DNA from: Oceanococcus sp051252075
GTDB taxonomy: Bacteria > Pseudomonadota > Gammaproteobacteria > Nevskiales > Oceanococcaceae
Direction of reading: 5' to 3'
NCBI GenBank assembly: GCA_051252075.1
Contig: JBPOFU010000063.1
Span: forward strand, 1-15,931
Length of the DNA stretch: 15,931 nt
In this document: positions 1 to 6,609 of the stretch, one piece after another
Layout: the number at the start of each line of letters is the position of its first letter
How positions within the stretch are numbered: position 1 is the first letter of the stretch
Translations under genes and position numbers: made by a program
Notes under the pieces: model-generated
Database searches by the model: none
Seen by the model: only the letters and a program-made list of their open reading frames with translations
What the model was told of the DNA's origin: nothing

Positions 1-81
1 GATATGGTGGACTCTACTTTCGCTTGCATTCAAGAAAGCCTATCGGCTGCGGCCACATTGGACGCTCAAAATCAGATCACT

Positions 82-1212
82 ATGAAATCACTACAACTCA
101 TCTCAGCACTCAGCACATTAAGTGTGCTTATTGCTTGCAATTCAGCCACAGTGACATCCAATCAACCCAGCGATGACATACGTGTGCCCGGCCGCGTGAT
201 GATCATTGGGATGGATGGCACGCGCAGTGATGTGATCGAATTAGCGAACACACCGTCCGTGGACAGTATTCGAGCCAATGGCCACACCGATTTGGATGCC
301 ATTACGGGTGATATTTCACTTTCGGGTCCTGGCTGGTCCAGCATGCTCACCGGCGTTTGGTGCGATAAACACCAGGTACTCGATAATGACGCCACTTGGT
401 CGCTTTCCCAATTCGACCAATACCCACATTTTATGCAGCGCGCGGAAGCGGTGAAACCAGACCTCGTCAGCGTATCGGTGAGCCATTGGGATCCCATTAA
501 TGATGAAATTCTTTGTGCGGACGAAATGGCTAGCGGCTGTGGCGGAGCCGACCATGTCATCAATGTAGCTACTGATGCTGAAGTCCGCGATGAAGTCGTC
601 AATCTGCTGAGCAGCACAAACGCCGATATCGTTTTCATGCAGTTTGATGATATTGACCATGCGGGCCATGGCGACCCCGAAACCTTCGATCCTGGAGGAT
701 TTTGCCCGCATGATCCTGCCTTAGGAGATGGTGCCTGCACAACGACGAACCCCAACTACCTCACGAGCACAGAAACAACAGATGGCTATATTGGGGATGT
801 GCTGCAAGCCCTCTATGATCGGCCGAATTTCAGCGAGGAAAACTGGCTGATATTGGTGTCCCCAGACCATGGTGGTGGTGGCACGCTACCCAACCAACAT
901 GGCTTCGACAATGCTCAAGACAGACGTACATTTTTCATCATATCTGGACAACAAGCGCGGCCCTTACCAGGGCCAGTGGTCGATTCAATTGAAAGCTTAC
1001 CTGCCCCGCTGCTGATTGGCCCCCAAGCCCCGACGCCCGGGTTGACGCCATCCGATGCGGCTGGTGCAAAAATAGTTGATATAGCAGCAACCGCGCTGTT
1101 TCATCTCGGCATCGATATAGATCCCGCTTGGGGCTTGGACGGACAAGCCATCGGCGTCGCGGGTGCCCCCGACTATGAGGAACGTGTCATCCCCACTTGC
1201 TTCGCGCCCTAG
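82..1212 (+). CDS. Lipoprotein of the alkaline phosphatase / type I phosphodiesterase superfamily
   Basis: Probable periplasmic, membrane-anchored metal-dependent phosphohydrolase of 376 residues. The start at 82 was chosen because it opens a typical lipoprotein signal peptide ending in the lipobox LIAC (Cys19). The reading frame is open back to position 4, but those 26 residues would bury the signal. Superfamily metal and catalytic motifs are visible in order: GMDGTRSD (Asp45), GPGWSSMLTG (residues 82-91, with Ser86 or Ser87 the likely nucleophile), DDIDHAGHG (Asp189, Asp192, His193, His196), SPDHGGGG (Asp262, His263) and QHG (His273). This arrangement is typical of nucleotide pyrophosphatase/phosphodiesterase-like and phosphopentomutase-like members. 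The substrate cannot be told from sequence; phosphodiesters or phosphomonoesters are possible. No clear Shine-Dalgarno sequence precedes the start. The gene converges on the hydroxylase pair, 59 bases from its end. Confidence 0.8.
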   Translation: MKSLQLISALSTLSVLIACNSATVTSNQPSDDIRVPGRVMIIGMDGTRSDVIELANTPSVDSIRANGHTDLDAITGDISLSGPGWSSMLTGVWCDKHQVLDNDATWSLSQFDQYPHFMQRAEAVKPDLVSVSVSHWDPINDEILCADEMASGCGGADHVINVATDAEVRDEVVNLLSSTNADIVFMQFDDIDHAGHGDPETFDPGGFCPHDPALGDGACTTTNPNYLTSTETTDGYIGDVLQALYDRPNFSEENWLILVSPDHGGGGTLPNQHGFDNAQDRRTFFIISGQQARPLPGPVVDSIESLPAPLLIGPQAPTPGLTPSDAAGAKIVDIAATALFHLGIDIDPAWGLDGQAIGVAGAPDYEERVIPTCFAP

Positions 1213-1271
1213 TTAAAAGCGACTGACGCATGGCCAAGCCCTAACCCACCCTTCTGCTTAGAACTTGCAGA

Positions 1272-2102
1272 CTACGGTGGTCCAAATATAGCGACCACAC
1301 GCATACGCAGTGTATTCGCAGCAGCCCAGCGTTTGGCCACCTTGCCATATCCTCGCAAACCGACGGAAACTATCCGATCATCAATAGGATCATCGGTCAC
1401 GCCATAAGCTGGGCGTTCCTGTTCCACCGCGTAGGTGCCGAACAAACGATCCCAAATAATTAGGAAACCACCGAAGTTGCGATCCAGATACTGCGACTGC
1501 ATGCCGTGATGCACACGATGATGCGAAGGCGTGCTCAGTACTTCTTCTAAAACGCCAAATTTACCCACCGCTTCTGTGTGCAGCATGAATCCATAAATTT
1601 GACTGAGCGACAACATGGTGAACACCATCAACGGATCGAAGCCAAGCAGCGGCAACCACAGCCAATACGCGTATTTGTAAAAGTATTCCAACCAAGCTTG
1701 ACGCAATGCGGTGGCATAGTGGTAGTGCCGTGCGGAATGGTGGGTGGAATGCCCTGCCCACAAAATATTGACTTGATGACCGAGGCGGTGAAACCAGTAA
1801 TAGGTGAAGTCATCGGCCAAAAACAACAGCCCCCAAACCCATGCGGCATGCCCTAGTTCAAACACGCGATGATCATAGATTTGGTAAAACACACCCAACC
1901 AGAGGGTTTTGGTTACAACGATCAGAGCAAGTGCCACCGCGCCAGCACCCAGAGATGCAGCCGAATCTGCCAATTCAAAGCGTTCTGGCTGATGGCGAAG
2001 AAACAGCAAGAATTCACTCATCAAGGCGAAAGCAAACAACGGCACGCCATACCACAGCCATTCATGGCTGATGACAATTTGCAAAGACTCAAACAAGCTC
2101 AT
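1272..2102 (-). CDS. Sterol desaturase family membrane hydroxylase, AGMO-like
   Basis: Integral membrane di-iron oxygenase of the fatty acid hydroxylase/sterol desaturase superfamily, 276 residues with several hydrophobic spans. The histidine boxes are complete: HRLGH (105-109), HSTHH (118-122) and HHRVHH (194-199). Text around them, namely TALRQ (131-135), LHTE (174-177), TPSHHRVHHG (191-200) and IIWDRLFGT (215-223), closely matches what I recall of animal alkylglycerol monooxygenase (AGMO/TMEM195), which cleaves ether lipids. It lacks the long C-terminal membrane region of AGMO. Bacterial relatives are mostly uncharacterised, so an ether-lipid substrate is inference. The start lies 17 bases past the stop of the next hydroxylase gene, so the two are almost certainly one transcript with this gene second. 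The predicted start has only a weak ribosome binding site. Confidence 0.85.
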   Translation of the reverse strand: MSLFESLQIVISHEWLWYGVPLFAFALMSEFLLFLRHQPERFELADSAASLGAGAVALALIVVTKTLWLGVFYQIYDHRVFELGHAAWVWGLLFLADDFTYYWFHRLGHQVNILWAGHSTHHSARHYHYATALRQAWLEYFYKYAYWLWLPLLGFDPLMVFTMLSLSQIYGFMLHTEAVGKFGVLEEVLSTPSHHRVHHGMQSQYLDRNFGGFLIIWDRLFGTYAVEQERPAYGVTDDPIDDRIVSVGLRGYGKVAKRWAAANTLRMRVVAIFGPP

Positions 2103-2119
2103 CAGCTAATATCCACGCC

Positions 2120-2959
2120 CTATCGCTCTACCCTGATGCCAGTTTTAGCCGTTTGCGCTCGTGCTTTATCCGCATCGTAATCGGGTACCAGAGTGCCAAA
2201 AACGCGGTCCGTCCAGCTCAAAAACCCAGCGAAATTCCCCTTGATTTTGGAATGGTGAAAATCGTGATGAACCGCGCCATCCGAAAGCGGCAACCAACGC
2301 GTGGGTGACCAAGGGAAATCGTAGCCACAATGCCCTTCTGCTGCTTCCCATTGACGAAAAACTACCCACAAATACAGTGTGATGACATGCACACCGAGTA
2401 GCAGCGGGCCAATCAAGGCGATCATCGCGGTCAGCGCGTACTCAAGCGGGTGCATATAGTGCCCGGCAATCGCACGCGGTGCGAAAATACGGTGGTGAAT
2501 CCCATGAATATGCTTGAGTAACCAGCGCGTGTGCATGGCTCTGTGGAACCAGTAGAACACGAAATCATCTAGATAAATGATGAAACCAAGCTGCAGGGCA
2601 ATTACCCACCATGCCGGCCATACACCGATATGTATGCCGCTCAAACGCAACAGCGGCCAGAGCAGCAGTACGCCGATAAAGGCTTGAACATTGTTCTTAA
2701 ACCAAACAGTCAAAGCTTCGCGAGAACTCACATGCCGGTCATGCCGCGACTGAATTTTATAGCGGCTCGCCCAAGCTGGTTCGGCGTGCGATATCCAAGT
2801 CAGCGGCAGTGCAAACAATAAAAACGCCGCCATGCTCAGCAGCGCAGTCGCTATTGGGAAATACCAAAACAGAGGTTCTTGGTACCAGCTCAAAAGGGTG
2901 TGAATTTGTTCGTGCATTTCGGCATCTACTGATGGCAATACGTGAATGAAGGCGCCCAC
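2120..2959 (-). CDS. Sterol desaturase family membrane hydroxylase, ERG25/SMO-like
   Basis: Second di-iron membrane hydroxylase, 279 residues from a GTG start that has an AAGG ribosome binding site about eight bases upstream. The alternative ATG at 2917 gives 265 residues but lacks a visible site. The histidine boxes are HRAMH (139-143), HGIHH (152-156) and HHDFHH (231-236). The context HPLEYAL (170-176), HCGYDFPWSP (210-219) and the final TDRVFGT (250-256) resembles eukaryotic C4-methylsterol oxidase (ERG25/SMO) more than AGMO. About four hydrophobic segments surround the boxes. It is the first gene of a pair with the AGMO-like hydroxylase. No sterol or hopanoid cyclase is in the window, so a sterol substrate is not shown; another membrane lipid or a fatty chain is equally possible. 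Confidence 0.83.
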   Translation of the reverse strand: MGAFIHVLPSVDAEMHEQIHTLLSWYQEPLFWYFPIATALLSMAAFLLFALPLTWISHAEPAWASRYKIQSRHDRHVSSREALTVWFKNNVQAFIGVLLLWPLLRLSGIHIGVWPAWWVIALQLGFIIYLDDFVFYWFHRAMHTRWLLKHIHGIHHRIFAPRAIAGHYMHPLEYALTAMIALIGPLLLGVHVITLYLWVVFRQWEAAEGHCGYDFPWSPTRWLPLSDGAVHHDFHHSKIKGNFAGFLSWTDRVFGTLVPDYDADKARAQTAKTGIRVER

Positions 2960-3097
2960 AGAGCACGCCTTTTTCTACGACGATGATCTCGCCTTAAGCC
3001 ATATCATAGTTCAGCTGAGAGTCGGAGCAGGGTCATTTGCCTCATCGGCATGTCATGGCCAAGGTTGCAGTCCATTGCGAGTCGCGTCATCCAAACA
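2960..3097 (-). promoter_or_regulatory. Leader and presumed promoter region of the hydroxylase pair
   Basis: This non-coding stretch lies between the desaturase terminator and the first hydroxylase gene. Because the desaturase is terminated upstream, the pair must have its own promoter here. I see no convincing -35/-10 pair, so the exact site is not called. Confidence 0.35.
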
Positions 3098-3125
3098 AAA
3101 ACACCGGCACATAAGCCGGTGTTTT
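3098..3125 (-). terminator. Rho-independent terminator of the desaturase gene
   Basis: A perfect 11-base stem (3098-3108 with 3115-3125) closes on a 6-base loop and ends in T runs when read on the minus strand. It starts 18 bases beyond the desaturase stop codon. It separates the desaturase from the downstream hydroxylase pair. On the plus strand the T run is short, so termination is mainly for minus-strand transcripts. Confidence 0.85.
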
Positions 3126-3142
3126 CTGTCCAGTGCAGGAAA

Positions 3143-4261
3143 TTAAACTGCTGCCGAAACAGGCTGCGCAGCCGTTGACACATCAGTTTTGTTAAAGCGA
3201 TTGGCGCGTCGGAAACTACCAAAATCATTAAAACGCACACCCATTTCCCGCATTACTTTGTGAGCGATCGGCGCGGTCCACTGACGCACGTAAAAAGGCT
3301 CTTTCACCACAAAATGGTGAATCGCATGGGTGCTGCCGAAATTAAAGCAGAACAGTTGAAACGGCATTAACCACCACGGGTTCAAGACCTGCGTCTGCTG
3401 CATGGTGTTTTGATCTTCCACATCACCAAAGTAATGCATGTTCGAACTGACAAAATGCAAACTGAAGGTCCGCAAGAAACTGGGCAACATGAGCACGACA
3501 GCCATAAAATTCAAGCCGCTTACAAAGGACGCAGCGCCTGCCGAAAGCTGAAAAGGCGATCCGATGAGTTCGGCTGAAATAGCCACCGCGTGATAAGCCA
3601 ACCAAGCATGCCAGGCCAAGTAGTAAACGGTCGCCAATGGGAAGTAGCCCAAGCGCTGCTCCCTTGCCAAGGATTTAAATTCGGCCTTGGTTTTAGGATT
3701 CTGAGCTTTAATAAAATTACGCACCATCGAGATCGTGAGCTTAGGGCGTAAATACACCGCCAGCATGTTGTCGCCGATCATCAGCAATCTTTTCAAGCCC
3801 CACGGTTCGCCGTTGGTAATGCCACGTTCTTCCAAATCGGACTCAGTGCCTGAATGTTTATGATGATGTAAATGCAACTTACGACGCACCAAAGGATTCA
3901 CCGTGCTCGGCCGGGCGACCCAACCGATGAGCAACATCATTTTGTTGATGGTGGGCTTTTTACGGAAATACATGAGATGGATGAGGTCATGTTCCAACTC
4001 ATGAATAAAAGAGGCAAATATCGCCACCAAAGGCACACAAACATACCAAGCGATGGCGCCCAAGTAGTAGGCATAGCCGCTAGCGATCATGCCTGCCAGG
4101 GACAACACCATGATGGTCGCGCCTATGAAATCTTGGTATTTCAACCAGCTATGGCGCTGACGCAAATCTACTCCCGCCTGAATCACCACTTGCTTGATTC
4201 GCTTAGTTTTTTCCGCATCACTCAGCTGAGCAACGGACTCATTCATGGTTTGGGTCGTCAT
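3143..4261 (-). CDS. Membrane fatty acid desaturase
   Basis: Membrane-bound di-iron desaturase of the FA_desaturase family, 372 residues, expected to introduce double bonds or hydroxyl groups into acyl chains of membrane lipids. The three histidine boxes are HELEH (87-91, followed by HDLIH at 91-95), HLHHHKH (130-136) and HAIHH (312-316). A further conserved-looking SSNMHYFGD (272-280) lies before the third box. Hydrophobic spans lie at roughly 45-90 and 205-265. It starts at an ATG with a strong GGAG ribosome binding site about seven bases upstream and ends just before a good terminator, so it is monocistronic. It is divergent from an AraC-type regulator. The regiochemistry cannot be read from sequence. 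It is not obviously the standard DesA or AlkB type. Confidence 0.85.
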   Translation of the reverse strand: MTTQTMNESVAQLSDAEKTKRIKQVVIQAGVDLRQRHSWLKYQDFIGATIMVLSLAGMIASGYAYYLGAIAWYVCVPLVAIFASFIHELEHDLIHLMYFRKKPTINKMMLLIGWVARPSTVNPLVRRKLHLHHHKHSGTESDLEERGITNGEPWGLKRLLMIGDNMLAVYLRPKLTISMVRNFIKAQNPKTKAEFKSLAREQRLGYFPLATVYYLAWHAWLAYHAVAISAELIGSPFQLSAGAASFVSGLNFMAVVLMLPSFLRTFSLHFVSSNMHYFGDVEDQNTMQQTQVLNPWWLMPFQLFCFNFGSTHAIHHFVVKEPFYVRQWTAPIAHKVMREMGVRFNDFGSFRRANRFNKTDVSTAAQPVSAAV

Positions 4262-4329
4262 GACCTACTCCTGTAAACTTTGATGGCTCTACTTTAGTGA
4301 AACGCCTGAAACGTAGCAGGCCCCAACAC

Positions 4330-4343
4330 GCCAAGCACTTGGC
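4330..4343. promoter_or_regulatory. Candidate operator between desaturase and AraC regulator
   Basis: A perfect inverted repeat with 6-base arms, GCCAAG and CTTGGC, is separated by two bases. It lies in the 108-base divergent region, 69 bases from the desaturase start and 27 bases from the regulator start. A 7-base direct repeat, TGAAACG, is nearby at 4298-4304 and 4307-4313. Either could be a regulator site, but both are short enough to occur by chance. Confidence 0.3.
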
Positions 4344-4369
4344 TCAACGTGACAATCAGGAACAATGGC

Positions 4370-5398
4370 ATGTCGCATACAGCCACATCACTCAGCAGTT
4401 GGGCGAAAGCCATTAAGGCCACATTGGATCAGCGTGACCTCGATAGCGATTTGCTGTTTGAGCAAGCTGGTCTCGACCTCGCCATATTGAAAGATCCGAA
4501 CGGACGCTACCTGCTGGAGGGAACGACCCGCCTTTGGCAGCTTGCCGTAGCAGCCACCGGCGACCAAAGCTTGGGGCTCAGCGTTGGCCGCAACGTTAAT
4601 CAGACGACGTTTCATGCCCTGGGTTATTCACTTTTAGCCAGTCCAACCCTGAAGGAAACCTTTGAACGCTTAGTACGCTATTTTCGGATAGTGACGGACG
4701 CAGGCGAACTGGAGTTTTGCCGAGACAAGGACAATTTCAAATTTGTACTGAACCCCTTAGATGGCCCCATTCAACCTGCTATCGAATCACTCGACGCATT
4801 GATGAGTGTTGTCATTCGACTGTGTCGCCTACTCTCGGCAAACCGTTTCCAGGCCACGCGTGTCACCTTTCGTCGTGCCTCCCCCGATGACACCCGCATT
4901 TTTGAAAAAGTATTCCAAGCCCCTTTGGAATTTAGCGCTACAGAAACCGCGATTTACATGAAGGCCGAGGTCATCAATGAACCTTTAGAAAATGGCAATC
5001 CCGATCTCGCCCGGCACAACGACGAAATCCTGGCACGCTATCTGCGAGACTTTGACAAGCAAAACATCGCCAACCGCGTACACGGCAATTTGATAAAACA
5101 ATTGCCACAAGGCGAACCTTCGCAAGAAAAGACCGCAGAAGCGATGCACATGAGCCTACGTAATCTGCAGCGCAAGCTCAGCGCCGAAGGCACCTCATAT
5201 AAAGAAATATTGAACAAAACGCGTCACGACCTAGCCCTGTCTTACATGCAAGATGCGCGCTACTCGATTTCGGAAATCACCTACTTGTTGGGCTTTTCAG
5301 ATACCTCCAGTTTTAATCGTGCGTTTCGACGCTGGACTGAGCAATCGCCGACGGACTATCGCAATAGTCGGTATGCGAGTGAATACAAATCAGTCTGA
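4370..5398 (+). CDS. AraC-family transcriptional regulator with Arabinose_bd-type sensor domain
   Basis: Cytoplasmic DNA-binding regulator of 342 residues. The ATG at 4370 is preferred over the GTG at 4349 because an AGGA ribosome binding site ends eight bases before it. The N-terminal part (about 15-200) has the pattern of the Arabinose_bd domain found in OruR/ArgR-like AraC regulators, including GLSVG, FHALGY and the LLAS-type segment. The C-terminal AraC domain (about 235-333) contains two helix-turn-helix units. The first is around AEAMHMSLRNLQRKL (256-270). The second is ISEITYLLGFSDTSSFNRAFRRW (300-322), the family signature. It is divergent from the desaturase gene and probably controls it in response to a lipid or small molecule. 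That link is inference from gene order. It converges tail to tail with the LuxR-type gene, with only 10 bases between stops. Confidence 0.88.
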   Translation: MSHTATSLSSWAKAIKATLDQRDLDSDLLFEQAGLDLAILKDPNGRYLLEGTTRLWQLAVAATGDQSLGLSVGRNVNQTTFHALGYSLLASPTLKETFERLVRYFRIVTDAGELEFCRDKDNFKFVLNPLDGPIQPAIESLDALMSVVIRLCRLLSANRFQATRVTFRRASPDDTRIFEKVFQAPLEFSATETAIYMKAEVINEPLENGNPDLARHNDEILARYLRDFDKQNIANRVHGNLIKQLPQGEPSQEKTAEAMHMSLRNLQRKLSAEGTSYKEILNKTRHDLALSYMQDARYSISEITYLLGFSDTSSFNRAFRRWTEQSPTDYRNSRYASEYKSV

Positions 5399-5408
5399 CT
5401 GGACCGCG

Positions 5409-6365
5409 TCACAGTTCGGTATTCATATGCATCAACTGCCGCAATGAACGACGACTGGTCACCCCGAGTTTTTTGTACGCATGATAAAGATGGGACGACA
5501 CCGTAGGCGCTGCCAGACCAATTTCATTGGCCACTTCTTTGTCAGACAAGCCCCGGCAAACCGCCTTGACGACTTCCCGTTCACGCAAGGTCAATCGTTC
5601 CAATGGCCCTTCATCCCACACTTCAACCATAAACAAATCTCCCAGAGGAGAAATTTGCACCCGAATTTCACCGCCGTCTAACAAACTATTGCCTTCCTGT
5701 ACTACAAAAGGCAATCGCCCCTTGGAACAAGAATGGCCCTTATCTTCTAGCGTTTCAGCGAACCCCGACTGAGCCTCACGAATGATTCCTTTGACATCCG
5801 TTACCGCGGTAAACCGTCGCTTGCTTGGACCTTTGGGTCGGGTCAAATGTAAAAAGAAGACATGTGAATAGGCTTCAACCAGGTGGTAGCTTACGGCTTC
5901 GTGTATTTCTCGCTCCGCGATGGTGAAATCATTGTCACGATCAAAGCGATAAAGACTGAGCAAAGTGTACAAACCGGTATGCCGATCATAGTGGATGCTG
6001 AGCAAAATTCGCTCTATGCCGTATCCACTAAAGCAATCACGATAAACACTGGTTTGATAGTAGTAATCGTCGTCAACAACATCACATATCCGCATGGATG
6101 TACCCGATTTGGCATTCATGGCTTCGAAAAACGGATTGCCAGAAATGCCTTCCAAGGCTCCAGCGAAGTCGTCATCTAAACCAAGGGTCGTAATGTTGTG
6201 GAAAGTCCCGCGACTCCTGTTCCCCGTGCCGAAAACCGCAGCGTCAAAAGGAATCAACGTCCTCAGTTGATCCAGGGCCCAAGGCTTAAATCGATCTGCG
6301 GGTATTTGTGCCCCGCCCCGATAAAGCTTGCTGACAAATGTTCGTAGCTGTTTGCTTTCCGCCAT
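5409..6365 (-). CDS. LuxR-family helix-turn-helix transcriptional regulator
   Basis: Transcription factor of 318 residues. The C-terminal GerE/LuxR helix-turn-helix (about 254-318) carries the typical LTLREREVVKAVCRGLSDKEVANEIGL pattern and a recognition helix around PTVSSHLYHAYKKLGV. The N-terminal ~200 residues show no receiver-domain aspartates. They look like a GAF/PAS-like sensor of the kind found in stand-alone LuxR regulators, but I cannot assign the domain firmly. The ATG at 6365 is chosen because a GGGGA-type site lies upstream. The open frame continues to 6512, but that extension runs through palindromic non-coding DNA. The gene is divergent from the large exported lectin protein, and the palindromes between them suggest that it controls that gene and perhaps itself. 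The ligand is unknown. Confidence 0.82.
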   Translation of the reverse strand: MAESKQLRTFVSKLYRGGAQIPADRFKPWALDQLRTLIPFDAAVFGTGNRSRGTFHNITTLGLDDDFAGALEGISGNPFFEAMNAKSGTSMRICDVVDDDYYYQTSVYRDCFSGYGIERILLSIHYDRHTGLYTLLSLYRFDRDNDFTIAEREIHEAVSYHLVEAYSHVFFLHLTRPKGPSKRRFTAVTDVKGIIREAQSGFAETLEDKGHSCSKGRLPFVVQEGNSLLDGGEIRVQISPLGDLFMVEVWDEGPLERLTLREREVVKAVCRGLSDKEVANEIGLAAPTVSSHLYHAYKKLGVTSRRSLRQLMHMNTEL

Positions 6366-6435
6366 CCCCGACCCGTTCCCCTGATTTTGCAATCCATTGT
6401 ATAGCGCGATTACGTAGTCGATGGGAAATTGTAGT

Positions 6436-6507
6436 CCGTAGAAATTACTGGGTTTTTTGCATGAATTACGGAATACCGTAGAAATTTCTACGTAATGATT
6501 ACGGAAT
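6436..6507. promoter_or_regulatory. Operator-like repeat array between LuxR regulator and lectin gene
   Basis: Several overlapping repeats lie in the divergent intergenic region. A perfect 16-base palindrome, CGTAGAAATTTCTACG, is at 6477-6492. An 11-base direct repeat, CCGTAGAAATT, is at 6436-6446 and 6476-6486, exactly 40 bases apart. An inverted repeat TACGG-AATA-CCGTA is at 6467-6480. ATTACGGAAT occurs at 6465-6474 and 6498-6507. A further ATTACGTAG is at 6409-6417, and its reverse complement is at 6489-6496 apart from the last base. Such density is typical of binding sites for a dimeric regulator; the adjacent LuxR-type protein is the obvious candidate. Confidence 0.6.
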
Positions 6508-6609
6508 GGCAATTTTTACTATGTGGCAATGCACAAAGAGCCTGACATCGTGGCCTCAATGGCTAACTAGAACTGGCCTTACATATTTAATTTGGGATGG
6601 GGACTATCC

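Noticed and set aside
162..755. 197-residue open frame opposite the lipoprotein gene
   Set aside because: It lies wholly inside the phosphohydrolase gene, which has a complete set of catalytic motifs; the opposite frame shows none.
2946..3146. 66-residue plus-strand frame in the gap between hydroxylase and desaturase
   Set aside because: It crosses the terminator hairpin and the start of the hydroxylase gene, and the protein has no recognisable features.
6366..6512. N-terminal extension of the LuxR-type protein to 6512
   Set aside because: The added 49 residues run straight through the palindromic repeats and have no family-like features; the ATG at 6365 has a ribosome binding site.
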